Shown: positions 48,180 through 58,049 of the stretch, one piece after another
Layout: the number at the start of each line of letters is the position of its first letter
Position numbering within the stretch: the first letter of the stretch is position 1
DNA from: Terriglobales bacterium
GTDB lineage: Bacteria; Acidobacteriota; Terriglobia; Terriglobales; Acidobacteriaceae
Reading direction: 5' to 3'
Assembly (NCBI GenBank): GCA_025462725.1
Contig: JAOAPE010000008.1
Coordinates: 62,001 to 126,000 of the forward strand
DNA: 64,000 nucleotides
Program-made: the position numbers and the translations under genes
The notes under the pieces: model-generated
The model's input: only the letters and a program-made list of their open reading frames with translations
Database searches by the model: none
What the model was told of the DNA's origin: nothing

Positions 48180-48515
48180 GATCGCCAAGCTGCCTGATTA
48201 TCGGCAGGAACAAATTGAAAATTACGTTTCGCCCTCTCGTTATAAAAGGGCAAACCGGCAACAGAGCGAAGTGCCTGGCCGGAAGGATTCAAGAGAAAAG
48301 CCCATGCCCGGGTGGATAACGGCCCCCTCCAGCATTCTGGGGAGTGCGGCCACACCAGGCAGAGTTTTTGCGAAGGTGTAGAGAATTTGAAAAATCAAAA
48401 TCAGATTCGTATTCGGCCAGTGCCAATACTGTTGGCGCCGCCCTGCCTTCTTCGCGTCCCTGAATCGCTTCCATAACCTCGCCCACGCTAAGCCGGTGCA
48501 GCAACCGGAGATAGC
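48180..48515 (+). other. Long leader region of the RNase E/G gene
   Basis: 336 bp between rodA and rne without a gene. TTGAAA (48215-48220) and TTATAA (48240-48245) form a possible promoter, with a 19-bp spacer that is long. If used, it would give a leader of about 260 nt with GC-rich segments able to fold (ccggcaac...ggccgg, ggccccctcc...ggggagtgcggcc). RNase E genes elsewhere are autoregulated through their leader; here that is only a hypothesis. Confidence 0.4.
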
Positions 48516-51500
48516 ATGTCAAAAGAACTATTCGTCACTTCAACACCGCACGAGACCAAACTTGCTGTGGTGGAAGATGACCAAGTTGTAGAAGTATTTT
48601 TCGAACGCGAAAACGAATACACCCTAGCAGGCTCCATATACAAAGGCAGAGTAACCCGCGTGCTTCCCGGCATGCAGTCGGCCTTCGTTGATATCGGCCT
48701 TGAACGCGACGCCTTCCTCTACGTCACTGATTTCCTTGAAGAAGTAGAAGAGAGCGACGATCTCGACACCGTGCAGGCGCTTCCCGCGAAAACTAACGCG
48801 GAACCAGAGCGGGAGCACCGAGAACCGCGGGACCAAAGAGAGCACCGGGGCAGGGGACGTCGCACGGAGCAGAATCGGGCAGCCAATGCAGCGGCACTAC
48901 AAAGGCCCATTGAGGAAGTTCCTACTCCTCCGGATGGAGACGAGACTGTCGATGCGGTCGTAGAATCTGCCGCTTCGAGCGAAGGTCAGCCAGCTGAAGC
49001 TAGCGCAGATACTGGCGATCGCGGCCCACGCCGATGGCGTGGACGTCGCGGACGCCGCCGTGGACGTGGTGGGCTCAGTGAATCGAAATTCGCCACACCG
49101 CCGGAAGCATCAGCCGATGGCGAGCAACCGCAAGCGGTTGAACAGGATGAACAGCAGGAAGAAACAATTTCCGCGCATTCAGATTCAAGCAACGACAACG
49201 AAGTCGATGTAAACCGGGAAGAGCCGGTACAGAGCGAGCCAGAAACTCGCAAGAGGCCGGTTGCCGCAGATGCTCCAGGACAGCCTGCCAGAAACCGCGA
49301 GCAGCGCGATCGGGAACCACAAAAACAACAGCAACGTCCGCAGCGGATACTTCTTCCCGGCGAATCGCTGGCGAAGTACAACCCGCGCGCGGAGTCCGCA
49401 GCGGCGAAAGCCGAGCCTGTTGAACCGAAAGTTGAATCGCGCTTTCAAAAAGTAGCTCCGAAGCCATCGACAGAGGTTTCCATCACGCCTGCCGCTTTGT
49501 CAGCGAGTCATGGACTTCTTCCCGGCGAATCATTGGCGAAGTATCGCAATCGTCCTGCGCAGGCTGAACCTGCAGCGGTGGTTGCAGCAGTTGAGCCTAC
49601 CGCGGAACACTCGCATGGAATCAGCCACGAGGACCACGTCGCAGCCACGCCGGCGCCAGAAGCCGTAGACGAGACCCGAAGGCCGCGTCGCGGATGGGAG
49701 CATGAGCAACATTCAAAACCTGCCGCGCAAGCCGCAGCACCAGCTCCGGTCGAAGTCGAAGAGCGACATTCGCGACCAGCAAATCCCCCTGCCCAAGAGC
49801 AACAAGAAACAGAAGAGCGGGGAACCGGCGATTACAACTTCAGTCCCGGCCAAGGCGTGATCGAAGAAGAAGAGATCAGCGAAGAAGAGCATGAGCTTTC
49901 CCCTACGGAAGAGCACATGGAAGAAGGAGAGTACGAAGACCTCGAAGAAGAGACCCTCGACGTTGCCGATCATCACGAAGACGAAGTTATCGCTGCCGGA
50001 GAGGGTCTTGCTGCGGCGCTCGCCGAGAGCCGCAGCCCGGAGAAATCCGACAACTACATGGCGGAGACCGAATCCGAAGATTCGCAGGACGAGGACGGCG
50101 ATGATGATGACGAGTTTGAGAACGAAAGCGAAGAGCTAGAAGAAGCCGAGATGCTGGCCGATTCCGAAGAAGGTAATGAAATATCAGAGCCGGATCCGGA
50201 AGATCCGAACTATTCAGGCCGCGTAGAACTTCGCGCGCCATCGGGAACTGCCGGCTTCCAGCAGAAGACTGAGCGTCGTCCTGATCGCGCAGGTCGCGGA
50301 CGCAAAGGCGGACGCAACCAGCGCGGTGGTCGTCCTATGCGCTCTGGTGGCGGGCCTCGCCGCAACATTCAACGCGGACCGATGCCGCAGATCAATGATC
50401 TTTTGAAAGAAGGTCAGGAGATTCTTGTCCAGATCGCAAAAGAACCGATGGCCAAGAAAGGCGCGCGCATCACCAGTCACATCGCGCTGCCCGGGCGTTT
50501 CTTGGTATTCATGCCGACGGTCAATCACACTGGTGTTTCGCGGAAGATTGGTTCCGAAGAAGAGCGACAGCGCCTCAAGCGCATCCTGATCAGCGAAAAA
50601 GGACAGTCACACGGTGGATTCATCGTTCGCACCGCGGCTGCGGGAGCGAGCGAAGAAGATCTTCGCGCGGACATCCGCTTCCTGATCAATCTCTGGAACG
50701 AGATCAAGCAACGCGCGGAAACTTCGAAAGCGCCAGCGCTGATTTATCACGACTTGAACCTCGTCGAGCGCATCTTGCGCGATCAGGTCACAACCACGTT
50801 CTCGCAGATATGGGTGGATAGCGAACAGGAGTACGAGCGCATACTGCGTTTCGCCAGCCGCTTCCAGCCATCGCTTGTTCGCCGAGTGAAGCTTTACACC
50901 AAAGAAACTCCGCTATTCGAACAGTTCAACGTTCAGGATGAGATTAATAAGGCGCTGAAGTCGAAGGTCTGGTTGAAGAGCGGTGGATACATCGTCATCA
51001 ACCAAACTGAAGCGCTGGTGGCTATCGACATCAATACCGGCAAGTATGTCGGCAAGACGGCGCGGCTCGAAGACACCATCGTTAAAACCAACGTGGATGC
51101 AATCAAAGAGATCGTGCGTCAGATCCGCCTGCGCGATCTTGGCGGCATCATCGTCATTGACTTCATTGACATGGACGAGCGCAAGAACCGGCAGAAAGTC
51201 ATGCAGGCTCTCGAAGAAGCGTTGAAGGCGGACCGCTCACCATCGAAGGTTCTCCAGTTCAACGATTTCGGCCTGGTCGCCATCACCCGCAAACGCGTGA
51301 AGCAATCGCTGGAACGCACGTTGGGAACGCAATGCGTCTACTGCACTGGAACCGGCATGATCAAGAGCGTGGCCACAGTCTGCAATGAGATTTATGTCGA
51401 GTTGCGGAAGATGGCTCGCCACCTTGACGGACAGCAAGTCACGCTGCGTGTGAATCCTGAAGTGGGCAAGGCGCTCAAGGAAAACGGCGGGAAGTGGCTG

Positions 51501-51584
51501 CAGGAGATGGAAGAGATAATCAAGAAAACAGTAATCGTGAAGAGCGATGCGCTCCAGCACCAGGAGCAGTTCGAGATCCTCTAG
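48516..51584 (+). CDS. rne: Rne/Rng family ribonuclease with a ~540-residue insertion in the S1 domain
   Basis: 1022-residue endoribonuclease E/G. Residues 1-78 begin the S1 RNA-binding domain (GSIYKGRVTRVLPGMQSAFVDIGLERDAFLYVTDF). The domain is interrupted by a very acidic, Arg/Glu/Pro-rich disordered insertion (about 81-620) and resumes at MPQINDLLKEGQEILVQIAKEPMAKKGARITS (from 623). The catalytic core has the 5'-sensor region and the Mg2+ site (VAIDINTGKYVG, IIVIDFIDMDERKNR). The zinc-link Cys pair is CVYCTGTG. The insertion contains an Arg-rich stretch (RRWRGRRGRRRGRGG), a double LLPGESLAKY motif (residues 279-288 and 334-343) and long Asp/Glu runs. This may act as degradosome scaffold or RNA tether (inference). 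Confidence 0.92.
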   Translation: MSKELFVTSTPHETKLAVVEDDQVVEVFFERENEYTLAGSIYKGRVTRVLPGMQSAFVDIGLERDAFLYVTDFLEEVEESDDLDTVQALPAKTNAEPEREHREPRDQREHRGRGRRTEQNRAANAAALQRPIEEVPTPPDGDETVDAVVESAASSEGQPAEASADTGDRGPRRWRGRRGRRRGRGGLSESKFATPPEASADGEQPQAVEQDEQQEETISAHSDSSNDNEVDVNREEPVQSEPETRKRPVAADAPGQPARNREQRDREPQKQQQRPQRILLPGESLAKYNPRAESAAAKAEPVEPKVESRFQKVAPKPSTEVSITPAALSASHGLLPGESLAKYRNRPAQAEPAAVVAAVEPTAEHSHGISHEDHVAATPAPEAVDETRRPRRGWEHEQHSKPAAQAAAPAPVEVEERHSRPANPPAQEQQETEERGTGDYNFSPGQGVIEEEEISEEEHELSPTEEHMEEGEYEDLEEETLDVADHHEDEVIAAGEGLAAALAESRSPEKSDNYMAETESEDSQDEDGDDDDEFENESEELEEAEMLADSEEGNEISEPDPEDPNYSGRVELRAPSGTAGFQQKTERRPDRAGRGRKGGRNQRGGRPMRSGGGPRRNIQRGPMPQINDLLKEGQEILVQIAKEPMAKKGARITSHIALPGRFLVFMPTVNHTGVSRKIGSEEERQRLKRILISEKGQSHGGFIVRTAAAGASEEDLRADIRFLINLWNEIKQRAETSKAPALIYHDLNLVERILRDQVTTTFSQIWVDSEQEYERILRFASRFQPSLVRRVKLYTKETPLFEQFNVQDEINKALKSKVWLKSGGYIVINQTEALVAIDINTGKYVGKTARLEDTIVKTNVDAIKEIVRQIRLRDLGGIIVIDFIDMDERKNRQKVMQALEEALKADRSPSKVLQFNDFGLVAITRKRVKQSLERTLGTQCVYCTGTGMIKSVATVCNEIYVELRKMARHLDGQQVTLRVNPEVGKALKENGGKWLQEMEEIIKKTVIVKSDALQHQEQFEIL

Positions 51585-51603
51585 GCCAGACTAAGCGGCA
51601 AAT

Positions 51604-51633
51604 AAAAATGCCTCCCACTCGGGAGGCATTTTT
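51604..51633. terminator. Bidirectional terminator after rne
   Basis: Perfect 13-bp stem aaaaatgcctccc / gggaggcattttt with loop actc, between the convergent rne and ABC-ATPase genes. Confidence 0.92.
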
Positions 51634-51646
51634 GTTTCAGTCTTAC

Positions 51647-52357
51647 CTACGCTTTAGCCACGCTCTTGCGTTCGTCTCGTGACACTTTGCCATCCTTGAT
51701 ATGAATGACGCGATGCGCGTACTCCGCAATATCATGTTCGTGGGTGACCAGCACGATGGTATTGCCTTTGCGATGAAGGTTGTCGAGCAATGCCATGATC
51801 TCGATACCCGTCTGCGAATCCAAGTTTCCGGTCGGTTCGTCAGCCAGGATGATCGAAGGATCGTTGACCAGCGCGCGGGCGATAGCGACACGTTGACGCT
51901 GTCCGCCTGAGAGTTCGTTAGGCTTGTGTGTCATGCGCGATTCCAAATCCACTTGGCGCAGGGCTTCTTTCGCGCGCTCGATACGCACATCCGCCGGTGT
52001 GCCGTTATAGATCAGCGGCAATTCGACATTGTGCAAAGCGGTTGCGCGTGCGAGAAGATTGAATGTCTGGAAAACGAAACCAATCTCCTTGTTACGGATG
52101 CGGGCAAGTTCATCGTCATCAAGTTCGCTGACAAGATGGCCGTTCAGCCAGTACTTACCTTGCGTGGGCGTATCTAGGCAGCCGATAAGGTTCATCAGCG
52201 TGGACTTGCCTGAGCCCGAAGGTCCCATAATGGCCACGTACTCGTTGCGGTCAATGCGCAGGTCTATACCGCGCAAAGCATGCACCTGCTCGGAACCCAT
52301 TTCATACGTCTTCCATAGGTCCTGAACGCTGATGATGCATTCGGTGGGTGGGGTCAT
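51647..52357 (-). CDS. MacB/LolD-type ABC transporter ATP-binding protein
   Basis: 236 residues from the ATG at 52357 ([21 protein letters not shown]), which has GAGGAAAG upstream; a longer start at 52402 lacks this. Walker [10 protein letters not shown], signature [15 protein letters not shown], Walker [14 protein letters not shown] and switch His (VTHEHD) are all present. It is the ATPase half of a MacB- or LolD-type system acting with the periplasmic adaptor encoded just upstream. No permease gene is next to them. Confidence 0.9.
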   Translation of the reverse strand: MTPPTECIISVQDLWKTYEMGSEQVHALRGIDLRIDRNEYVAIMGPSGSGKSTLMNLIGCLDTPTQGKYWLNGHLVSELDDDELARIRNKEIGFVFQTFNLLARATALHNVELPLIYNGTPADVRIERAKEALRQVDLESRMTHKPNELSGGQRQRVAIARALVNDPSIILADEPTGNLDSQTGIEIMALLDNLHRKGNTIVLVTHEHDIAEYAHRVIHIKDGKVSRDERKSVAKA

Positions 52358-52507
52358 TAATCTTTCCTCGCGTGCATCTTGGACTGGTGCAAAACTTCCC
52401 ATTATCGCTCTCCTACGCCGAACGGCCTACTGCGGTAGTGCCTTCTTATGGAACGAAGGCCTCCTCGCATTTGTTCCCAGCTTTTAGACTCGCCTGCCGT
52501 TCAGGGG

Positions 52508-53887
52508 TTAGGACTTTTCTTCGTCTTTCTTTTGCGTGCTGTTGTCTATTTTGACAGTAGCACCGTTCTTCAGGGTACGCAGGATCTTGTAGCTGCCCGT
52601 GACTATCTGGTCATCCTTCTTCAGGCCATCTACTACTTCGATATCCGTGCTGCCAGTGATTCCAGTTTTGACCGGCACGAACTTCACTTTTGTAGAGCCA
52701 CCTTCGTGGGAGATCTTGAAGACGCCCTGAAGTTCTTCGTCCTTCTTCCCACCTGCGGGAGCCGCAGCCTGCGCGGTCTTGCCGCTCGCAGATTTATCTT
52801 CGAGGTCCTTCGCAGTGCGGATGGTCAAAGCCTGAATTGGAATTGCAAGAACATCGGGCTTCGCAGCCGTTGTGATCTTTGCTGTGGTTGACAAGCCCGG
52901 ACGGAGGTTCTCCGGCGGACTATCCAGAGTTACAACCACTTTGAAGTCTTTCGCTTCCTGGCTGCCTGAAGTTGTTTGCGTAGTTGCCAAGCCGCTGGAG
53001 CGTAAGACCGCATTGTTGCCGATCTCGGTGACGTGTCCTTTGAAGGTCTTACCAGGGATAGCATCGATGGTTACATCGGCTGTCTGTCCCAGCTTAAGAT
53101 TCACGATGTCGGTCTCGTCAACTTTAACTTCGGCGGTGATGACGGAAAGGTCAGCAAGGGTCATCAACAAGCTTCCCGGCGAATTCTGGATACCCATGAC
53201 AACGGTCTCACCTTCACGTACGGGAAGGTTGGTGATGACTCCGTCAAAAGGAGCCACGTAAGTCGTCTTGTCCAGCCGGTCAGATGCGCTGGCGAGCGTG
53301 GCTCGAGCTTGTGCGATGTGTCCTTGTGCGGAATCCAACTGGGCCTTGCTTTGCTGGATGCGAGCTTGAGCCTGGGCCACTTGGGCATCGGCTACTTCCC
53401 ATGCCGCTTTCTTCGTGTCATAGTCGGATTTTGCTATCAACTGTGCCTTGTACAAGCCTTCGGCACGGTCAAAATCCAGCTTCGTGCGGGCCGCATCAGC
53501 CTTGGCGCGATTCAGATCGGCCATATTCGTCTTCATTGCTGCATCGGCAGCAACGGCGTCGGTTTGGTTGGCGTTGACTCCGGCGCGCTGGGCGGCGACT
53601 TCTGCAGCCGGCTGCACGCTTTCAAGCTGCGCCAGAAGTTGGCCGCGCTTTACGTGCTCACCTTCTTTGACGTGCAGCTTCATGATCCGCCCCATGGCGT
53701 TCGCACCCACGTTGACGTAGGTTTTAGGCTTGATCTCGCCAGAAGCGCTGACCACTGTGGCCAGGCTCTTCGACTCCACTGGCCCGGTCTGCACGGCCAC
53801 TCCATTGCGTTGGCTCTGGGTTACGGTGAACGCGACTATGCCGATCACAACCACGGCGATGGCAACGATTATCAATATCTTCTTCAT
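52508..53887 (-). CDS. Periplasmic adaptor protein (MacA/HlyD family)
   Basis: 459 residues. It has an N-terminal membrane anchor (ILIIVAIAVVVIGIVAFTV), a lipoyl half (ANAMGRIMKLHVKEGEHVKRGQLLAQLE), an unusually long Ala/Gln-rich coiled-coil hairpin (about 95-215), a second lipoyl half (YVAPFDGVITNLPVREGETV) and beta-barrel domains (VDETDIVNLKLGQTADVTIDAIPGKTFKGHV). The C-terminus has an insert with KTAQAAAPAGGKKDEEL. It is an adaptor for an ABC efflux or export pump. It lies 150 bp upstream of the ATPase gene and is divergent from the GWxTD gene. Confidence 0.9.
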   Translation of the reverse strand: MKKILIIVAIAVVVIGIVAFTVTQSQRNGVAVQTGPVESKSLATVVSASGEIKPKTYVNVGANAMGRIMKLHVKEGEHVKRGQLLAQLESVQPAAEVAAQRAGVNANQTDAVAADAAMKTNMADLNRAKADAARTKLDFDRAEGLYKAQLIAKSDYDTKKAAWEVADAQVAQAQARIQQSKAQLDSAQGHIAQARATLASASDRLDKTTYVAPFDGVITNLPVREGETVVMGIQNSPGSLLMTLADLSVITAEVKVDETDIVNLKLGQTADVTIDAIPGKTFKGHVTEIGNNAVLRSSGLATTQTTSGSQEAKDFKVVVTLDSPPENLRPGLSTTAKITTAAKPDVLAIPIQALTIRTAKDLEDKSASGKTAQAAAPAGGKKDEELQGVFKISHEGGSTKVKFVPVKTGITGSTDIEVVDGLKKDDQIVTGSYKILRTLKNGATVKIDNSTQKKDEEKS

Positions 53888-54270
53888 GAGCGGTTAAATC
53901 CTAAAGTTCTGAATTGCATTCAGAAATCTTTGTCCTTGGGGGACGGTTGAGTGTGCTGAATTGCTGTATGTTCTACGTCAAAGAAGCAGCGTAAGTTTCA
54001 AAAACTTATGCAAAGCAGGGCGGAAGACTCCCATCATGCTCTAGACGTCGCGGACACTCGCCTAATTAGCATTCATGTTTCTGGAATTGACAGAGATTAT
54101 AGTCGCTCCAGGTGCTTCGCGCACCAATTGCTTCGTGGTCTCAGGGTTCCAGACCCGTTTTGGACAAGCGGCAACTTGCGCCACAGCTCAGTTTCCCGAA
54201 GTTGCTAAATAAGTCTCTTTTTTGAAGCAACTTACAGCGGAGCCTAGGGTTAAATCTGGACGTGAAGTCC
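53888..54270. other. Intergenic region between divergent adaptor and GWxTD genes
   Basis: About 380 bp without a gene. An imperfect match cttgcgccac / gcaacttacag and a T run near 54215 are visible, but I can assign no element beyond the promoter downstream. Confidence 0.5.
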
Positions 54271-54299
54271 TTGCTTTCTGACGCGGTAAAACTTACAAT
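54271..54299 (+). promoter_or_regulatory. Sigma-70-type promoter of the GWxTD gene
   Basis: TTGCTT (54271-54276) and TACAAT (54294-54299) with an exact 17-bp spacer. The expected start of transcription is about 45 nt before the ATG at 54350. Confidence 0.65.
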
Positions 54300-54349
54300 T
54301 AAACAGCCATAAGTGTTTCTTTTGGGCGCTGTTCAGGAGCGTTACTAGT

Positions 54350-56080
54350 ATGCGGTTTCATCCCCGGTTGAGGCTTTTTGCGATCGTCCTTTCGTTGTCA
54401 TTCATTCCCGCCTTTGCACAGACCCCTGACGTTCAAAAAACCGACGATAAAGACACCAAGAAAGCTGCCCCGTCAAAAGAATCAGATCCGCTGAAGCGGG
54501 AGATCACTCCGGAACAGCAGAGGAAGAATGCCAAGGCCTTCAAGAAGGAAGTTGGCGAGAGCTACAAGAAGTGGCTCGAGAACGATGTGAAGTGGATCAT
54601 AAGCGGGGAAGAGCTCGCCGCATTCAAGCAGCTGTCTAACGACGAAGAGCGCGATCAATTCATCGAAGCATTCTGGCAGCGCCGTGATCCCACGCCGGAC
54701 ACCGTAGAAAACGAATACAAGGAAGAGCACTATCGCCGTATCGCTTATGCGAACGAGCATTTCGCTGCCGGCATACAAGGTTGGAGAACCGACCGCGGCC
54801 GCATTTACATCGTCTTTGGGCCTCCTGATTCCATTGATTCCCATGCCAGCGGCGGTACCTATTTCCGTCCACAAGAAGAAGGCGGCGGCTCAACTTCGAC
54901 GTTTCCATTTGAAACCTGGCGATATCGCTACATCGAGGGTATCGGCAATGAGGTTGAACTCGAGTTTGTGGATGACTGCATGTGCGGCAAATACGAAATG
55001 ACCATGGACCGCTCGAAGAAGGACGCCCTGCTGAATGTGCCCGGAGCGGGCCTCACTCAATATGAAGAAATGGGACTAGCCAGCAAGACAGACCGCTTCA
55101 ATGGTGGTAATGAAAGGCTTGGTCGCGGCGCATTCAATAGCGATCTGACGTCGAAGGAATTCGATCGATTGGAGCTCTTTGCCAAGGTCAACCGTCCGCC
55201 GGCTGTGAAGTTCAAGGACCTCGAAGAAGTGGTTTCGACCAAGATCCGCTACAACCTCATGCCGTTCGATGTCCGAGTGGATTTTGTAAAAGTCACTGAG
55301 GACACGATCCTAGTGCCGGTCACGATTCAGATTAAGAACAAGGACATCACCTTCATAGAAAAAGAAGGCGTGTCGCACGGCGTGGTCAATATCTTCGGCC
55401 GCGTCACCACCATGACAGGCCGTATCGCGCAGACATTTGAAGACACTGTCAGCATCGATGCTCCTGCCAGCTTGATCGCAGACACCGCGCAGAAGTCCTC
55501 GGTTTACTGGAAGGCACTACCGCTCAAGTCCGGCAGATATCGTGTGGACATCGTCGTTAAAGATGTCGGCAACGGTGAAGGTCGCCTGGGAACTTACAGG
55601 ACCGGCATTCTCGTTCCGAACATGGGTGAAGAGCGTGGCCTTGTAGCGAGCACTTTGATCTTGGCTGACAAGATGGAGAAGGTGCCGACCAAAGACATCG
55701 GGTCCGGCAGCTTCGTGCTCGGAACTACCAAAGTGCGGCCTCGCGTTACTCCGGCGAATGGAACTCCGACCAGCTTCAAGCGTAGCGAAAAGGTCAACTT
55801 CTGGATGCAGGTTTACAATCTGGGGGTAGACCAGAAGACACAGAAGTCTTCCGCCACGATCCAATACGAGATTGTGAACACTGCGACCAACAAGGCCGTA
55901 GTGCAGACGACGGAAAACAGTTCAGACATGGGTAACAATGGCGACCAGGTGACCGTTGAGAAATCACTTTCATTGGCCAGTGTGCCGCCGGGCGTGTACC
56001 AGCTGAATATCAAGGTGAACGACAACATCTCAAAGCAGACAATTACACCGATACCTTCGGCGAAATTTATAGTCGAATAG
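54350..56080 (+). CDS. GWxTD-domain secreted protein
   Basis: 576 residues with a signal peptide (FAIVLSLSFIPAFAQ). A Lys-rich linker leads to the GWxTD domain: WLENDVKWIISGEELAAFKQLSNDEERDQFIEAFWQRRDPTPDT, then GWRTDRGRIYIVFGPPD with the name-giving motif at residues 144-148. The C-terminal half holds Ig-like segments (PVTIQIKNKDITFIEKEGVSHGVVNIFGRV, SGRYRVDIVVKDV, VPPGVYQLNIKVND). The domain is common in Acidobacteriota and Bacteroidota; its function is unknown. It is followed 15-33 bp later by the beta-barrel gene and probably co-transcribed from the promoter at 54271. Confidence 0.88.
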   Translation: MRFHPRLRLFAIVLSLSFIPAFAQTPDVQKTDDKDTKKAAPSKESDPLKREITPEQQRKNAKAFKKEVGESYKKWLENDVKWIISGEELAAFKQLSNDEERDQFIEAFWQRRDPTPDTVENEYKEEHYRRIAYANEHFAAGIQGWRTDRGRIYIVFGPPDSIDSHASGGTYFRPQEEGGGSTSTFPFETWRYRYIEGIGNEVELEFVDDCMCGKYEMTMDRSKKDALLNVPGAGLTQYEEMGLASKTDRFNGGNERLGRGAFNSDLTSKEFDRLELFAKVNRPPAVKFKDLEEVVSTKIRYNLMPFDVRVDFVKVTEDTILVPVTIQIKNKDITFIEKEGVSHGVVNIFGRVTTMTGRIAQTFEDTVSIDAPASLIADTAQKSSVYWKALPLKSGRYRVDIVVKDVGNGEGRLGTYRTGILVPNMGEERGLVASTLILADKMEKVPTKDIGSGSFVLGTTKVRPRVTPANGTPTSFKRSEKVNFWMQVYNLGVDQKTQKSSATIQYEIVNTATNKAVVQTTENSSDMGNNGDQVTVEKSLSLASVPPGVYQLNIKVNDNISKQTITPIPSAKFIVE

Positions 56081-56113
56081 TTAAGACGACCGTTAGTGCG
56101 TGAGGCGCTTCCC

Positions 56114-57841
56114 ATGGCCAACAAAATAGTTCGATTCGTAATGGTCCTCGCAGTCGCGAGTTTTCTCGTGGCTCCTGCAATGGCTGCTCCGCCTTCTGGC
56201 GGAACTATTTCCGGACGCGTCAGCGATTCCGCCGGGAAACCCCAAATGGGTGTCCTGGTCGAGGTATTCAGCACGGCCGTAGCCCAGCCGATCAAGGCAT
56301 ATACCGATGTAAAAGGGTTCTACTCCGCTGCCGGTCTGCTCCCTGGTATCTATTTCATCAAAGCGACCGCGACCTCTTTCCTGCCTTCGTTGCGTGAAAA
56401 CGTAAGTCTTCATTCAGGCACCGACGTGATGGTCAACTTAACGTTGAATACGCTGGTTGAGGCATTCACCATGCTTCCGGCCCGTCGCACGACAGATAAA
56501 AAAGATGACGACTGGGGTTGGACGCTGCGTTCGGCGGCGAACCGCCCAATCCTGCGTGCTCTCGAACAAGACGGCCCGCTGGTCATGGTTTCCAACTCCG
56601 ATAAGGCCGACGACCGCGTCTTGAAGGCACGTGTGGCATTCATTGCCGGCTCAAATGGTGACGCCTTCGGCAGCTCTGATGTAAATACTGCTTTCAAGGT
56701 CGAGCAATCTCTATTCAGCACCGGCATAAGTTCCGGCGTGTTGTCATTCAATGGGAATTTGGCATACGGCGAGGGCCAGCCAAACGGAGTAGTTCGCGCT
56801 GCTTACATGCAGGAGACCTCTTCAGGGTTCCATCCTGAGATAGCATTCACCGCAAGACGATACGCATCCCCTGTGGCCGCTGCACATCATGCGGCGCTAA
56901 ACGCCATGGCAGTGTCATTGTCCGATGGATTCAATTTCGGCAACGTTGTGGAATTCAATTATGGCGGCGAGATGCAGAGCATCCAGTTCCGCGGGAGAGT
57001 CACCAGCTTCCGCCCGTATGGAGCGATCAAAGCACATCTCACCCCGGACACAATGGTCGAGTATCGGTATGCTACGTCGGAACCGAGTACGCGGGAAGAG
57101 AAGGGCTTTGACACTTCGCCTGCGGATCTGAGCGAAGCCAATCCCCGAGTGTCAGTGCTGAATTCCTCGCCGCAACTCGAGCGGGCCCGACATCAGGAGA
57201 TCTCAGTCTCGCGCCGTATCGGTAAGAGCAACTTCCAGGCTGCGTACTACGCTGATGTGGTACGGAGAACGGCGATTACCGGCGTGGGAGACATCAATGC
57301 TGATGCGGAAGTGACTGACCTGCTTCCGGATGTTTACGCCAGCACCTTTTCTCTCACTGGCGGAACCCTGGAGACGCAGGGATTCCGGATGGTCGCTCAG
57401 CGCAAGATCACAGACTCACTCACTGCTACCGTCAATTACTCAATGGGTGGAGCATTCTCGATCGATCAACCCGATTCTTTGCTTCGCAACGCCTCGTTTT
57501 CACAGCAGCGGCATCACGCCGTCTCCGCGAAATTCGCCGGTGAGATCCCCGGATGCAAGACCAAATGGATCACCTCTTATAAGTGGACTAGCGGGAATGG
57601 CTTGGTGACTCCGGTAGACATGTTCAATGCCTCCGCGGGACAATCCGATCCCTATCTAAGCATCTTTGTTCGCCAGCCGCTCCCCGGTACTTCATTCTTA
57701 CCGGGTAAGATCGAGGCCTTAGTGGATGTGCGAAATCTTCTCTCGCAAGGTTACGTCCCCATGGTCGGCCAAGATGGACGGACGCTATATCTCGTTCAGT
57801 CAGCCCGCGCCATCCGTGGCGGCGTGGCTTTCAATTTCTAG
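56114..57841 (+). CDS. Carboxypeptidase-regulatory-domain outer-membrane barrel protein
   Basis: About 575 residues from the ATG at 56114 (MANKIVRFVMVLAVASF); a GTG six codons upstream is an alternative. Signal peptide ends PAMAA. Residues about 35-115 form a carboxypeptidase-regulatory-like beta-sandwich (GGTISGRVSDSAGKPQMGVLVEVF, FYSAAGLLPGIYFIKATATSF), as at the start of SusC/Oar-type proteins. The rest is strand-rich and ends GGVAFNF, an outer-membrane barrel signature. A TonB box and plug domain are not evident, so it may be a short relative of TonB-dependent transporters. It is likely in one unit with the GWxTD gene. Confidence 0.78.
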   Translation: MANKIVRFVMVLAVASFLVAPAMAAPPSGGTISGRVSDSAGKPQMGVLVEVFSTAVAQPIKAYTDVKGFYSAAGLLPGIYFIKATATSFLPSLRENVSLHSGTDVMVNLTLNTLVEAFTMLPARRTTDKKDDDWGWTLRSAANRPILRALEQDGPLVMVSNSDKADDRVLKARVAFIAGSNGDAFGSSDVNTAFKVEQSLFSTGISSGVLSFNGNLAYGEGQPNGVVRAAYMQETSSGFHPEIAFTARRYASPVAAAHHAALNAMAVSLSDGFNFGNVVEFNYGGEMQSIQFRGRVTSFRPYGAIKAHLTPDTMVEYRYATSEPSTREEKGFDTSPADLSEANPRVSVLNSSPQLERARHQEISVSRRIGKSNFQAAYYADVVRRTAITGVGDINADAEVTDLLPDVYASTFSLTGGTLETQGFRMVAQRKITDSLTATVNYSMGGAFSIDQPDSLLRNASFSQQRHHAVSAKFAGEIPGCKTKWITSYKWTSGNGLVTPVDMFNASAGQSDPYLSIFVRQPLPGTSFLPGKIEALVDVRNLLSQGYVPMVGQDGRTLYLVQSARAIRGGVAFNF

Positions 57842-58049
57842 CCTGTTGCCATCCTGAACAACTGCGGTCAGGCAGTCCTCCTTTGCGCACCGCGTTTTTT
57901 AAAACAAAAAAGCACTAAGCCAAAGTTTTGTCTTTTTCAGTGGTTGGCGGAACTTGGCAGACTCGTGTGGGGGCCAATGCCACTATTATGTGACCTCGAC
58001 ACGTTTGGGCTGGGATTACTCACCGCCTGAAACAGGACAAGGTAGAAGG

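Noticed and set aside
53033-53950. 305-codon plus-strand frame opposite the MacA-like gene
   Set aside because: Antisense shadow. The opposite strand encodes a clear adaptor with lipoyl and coiled-coil features.
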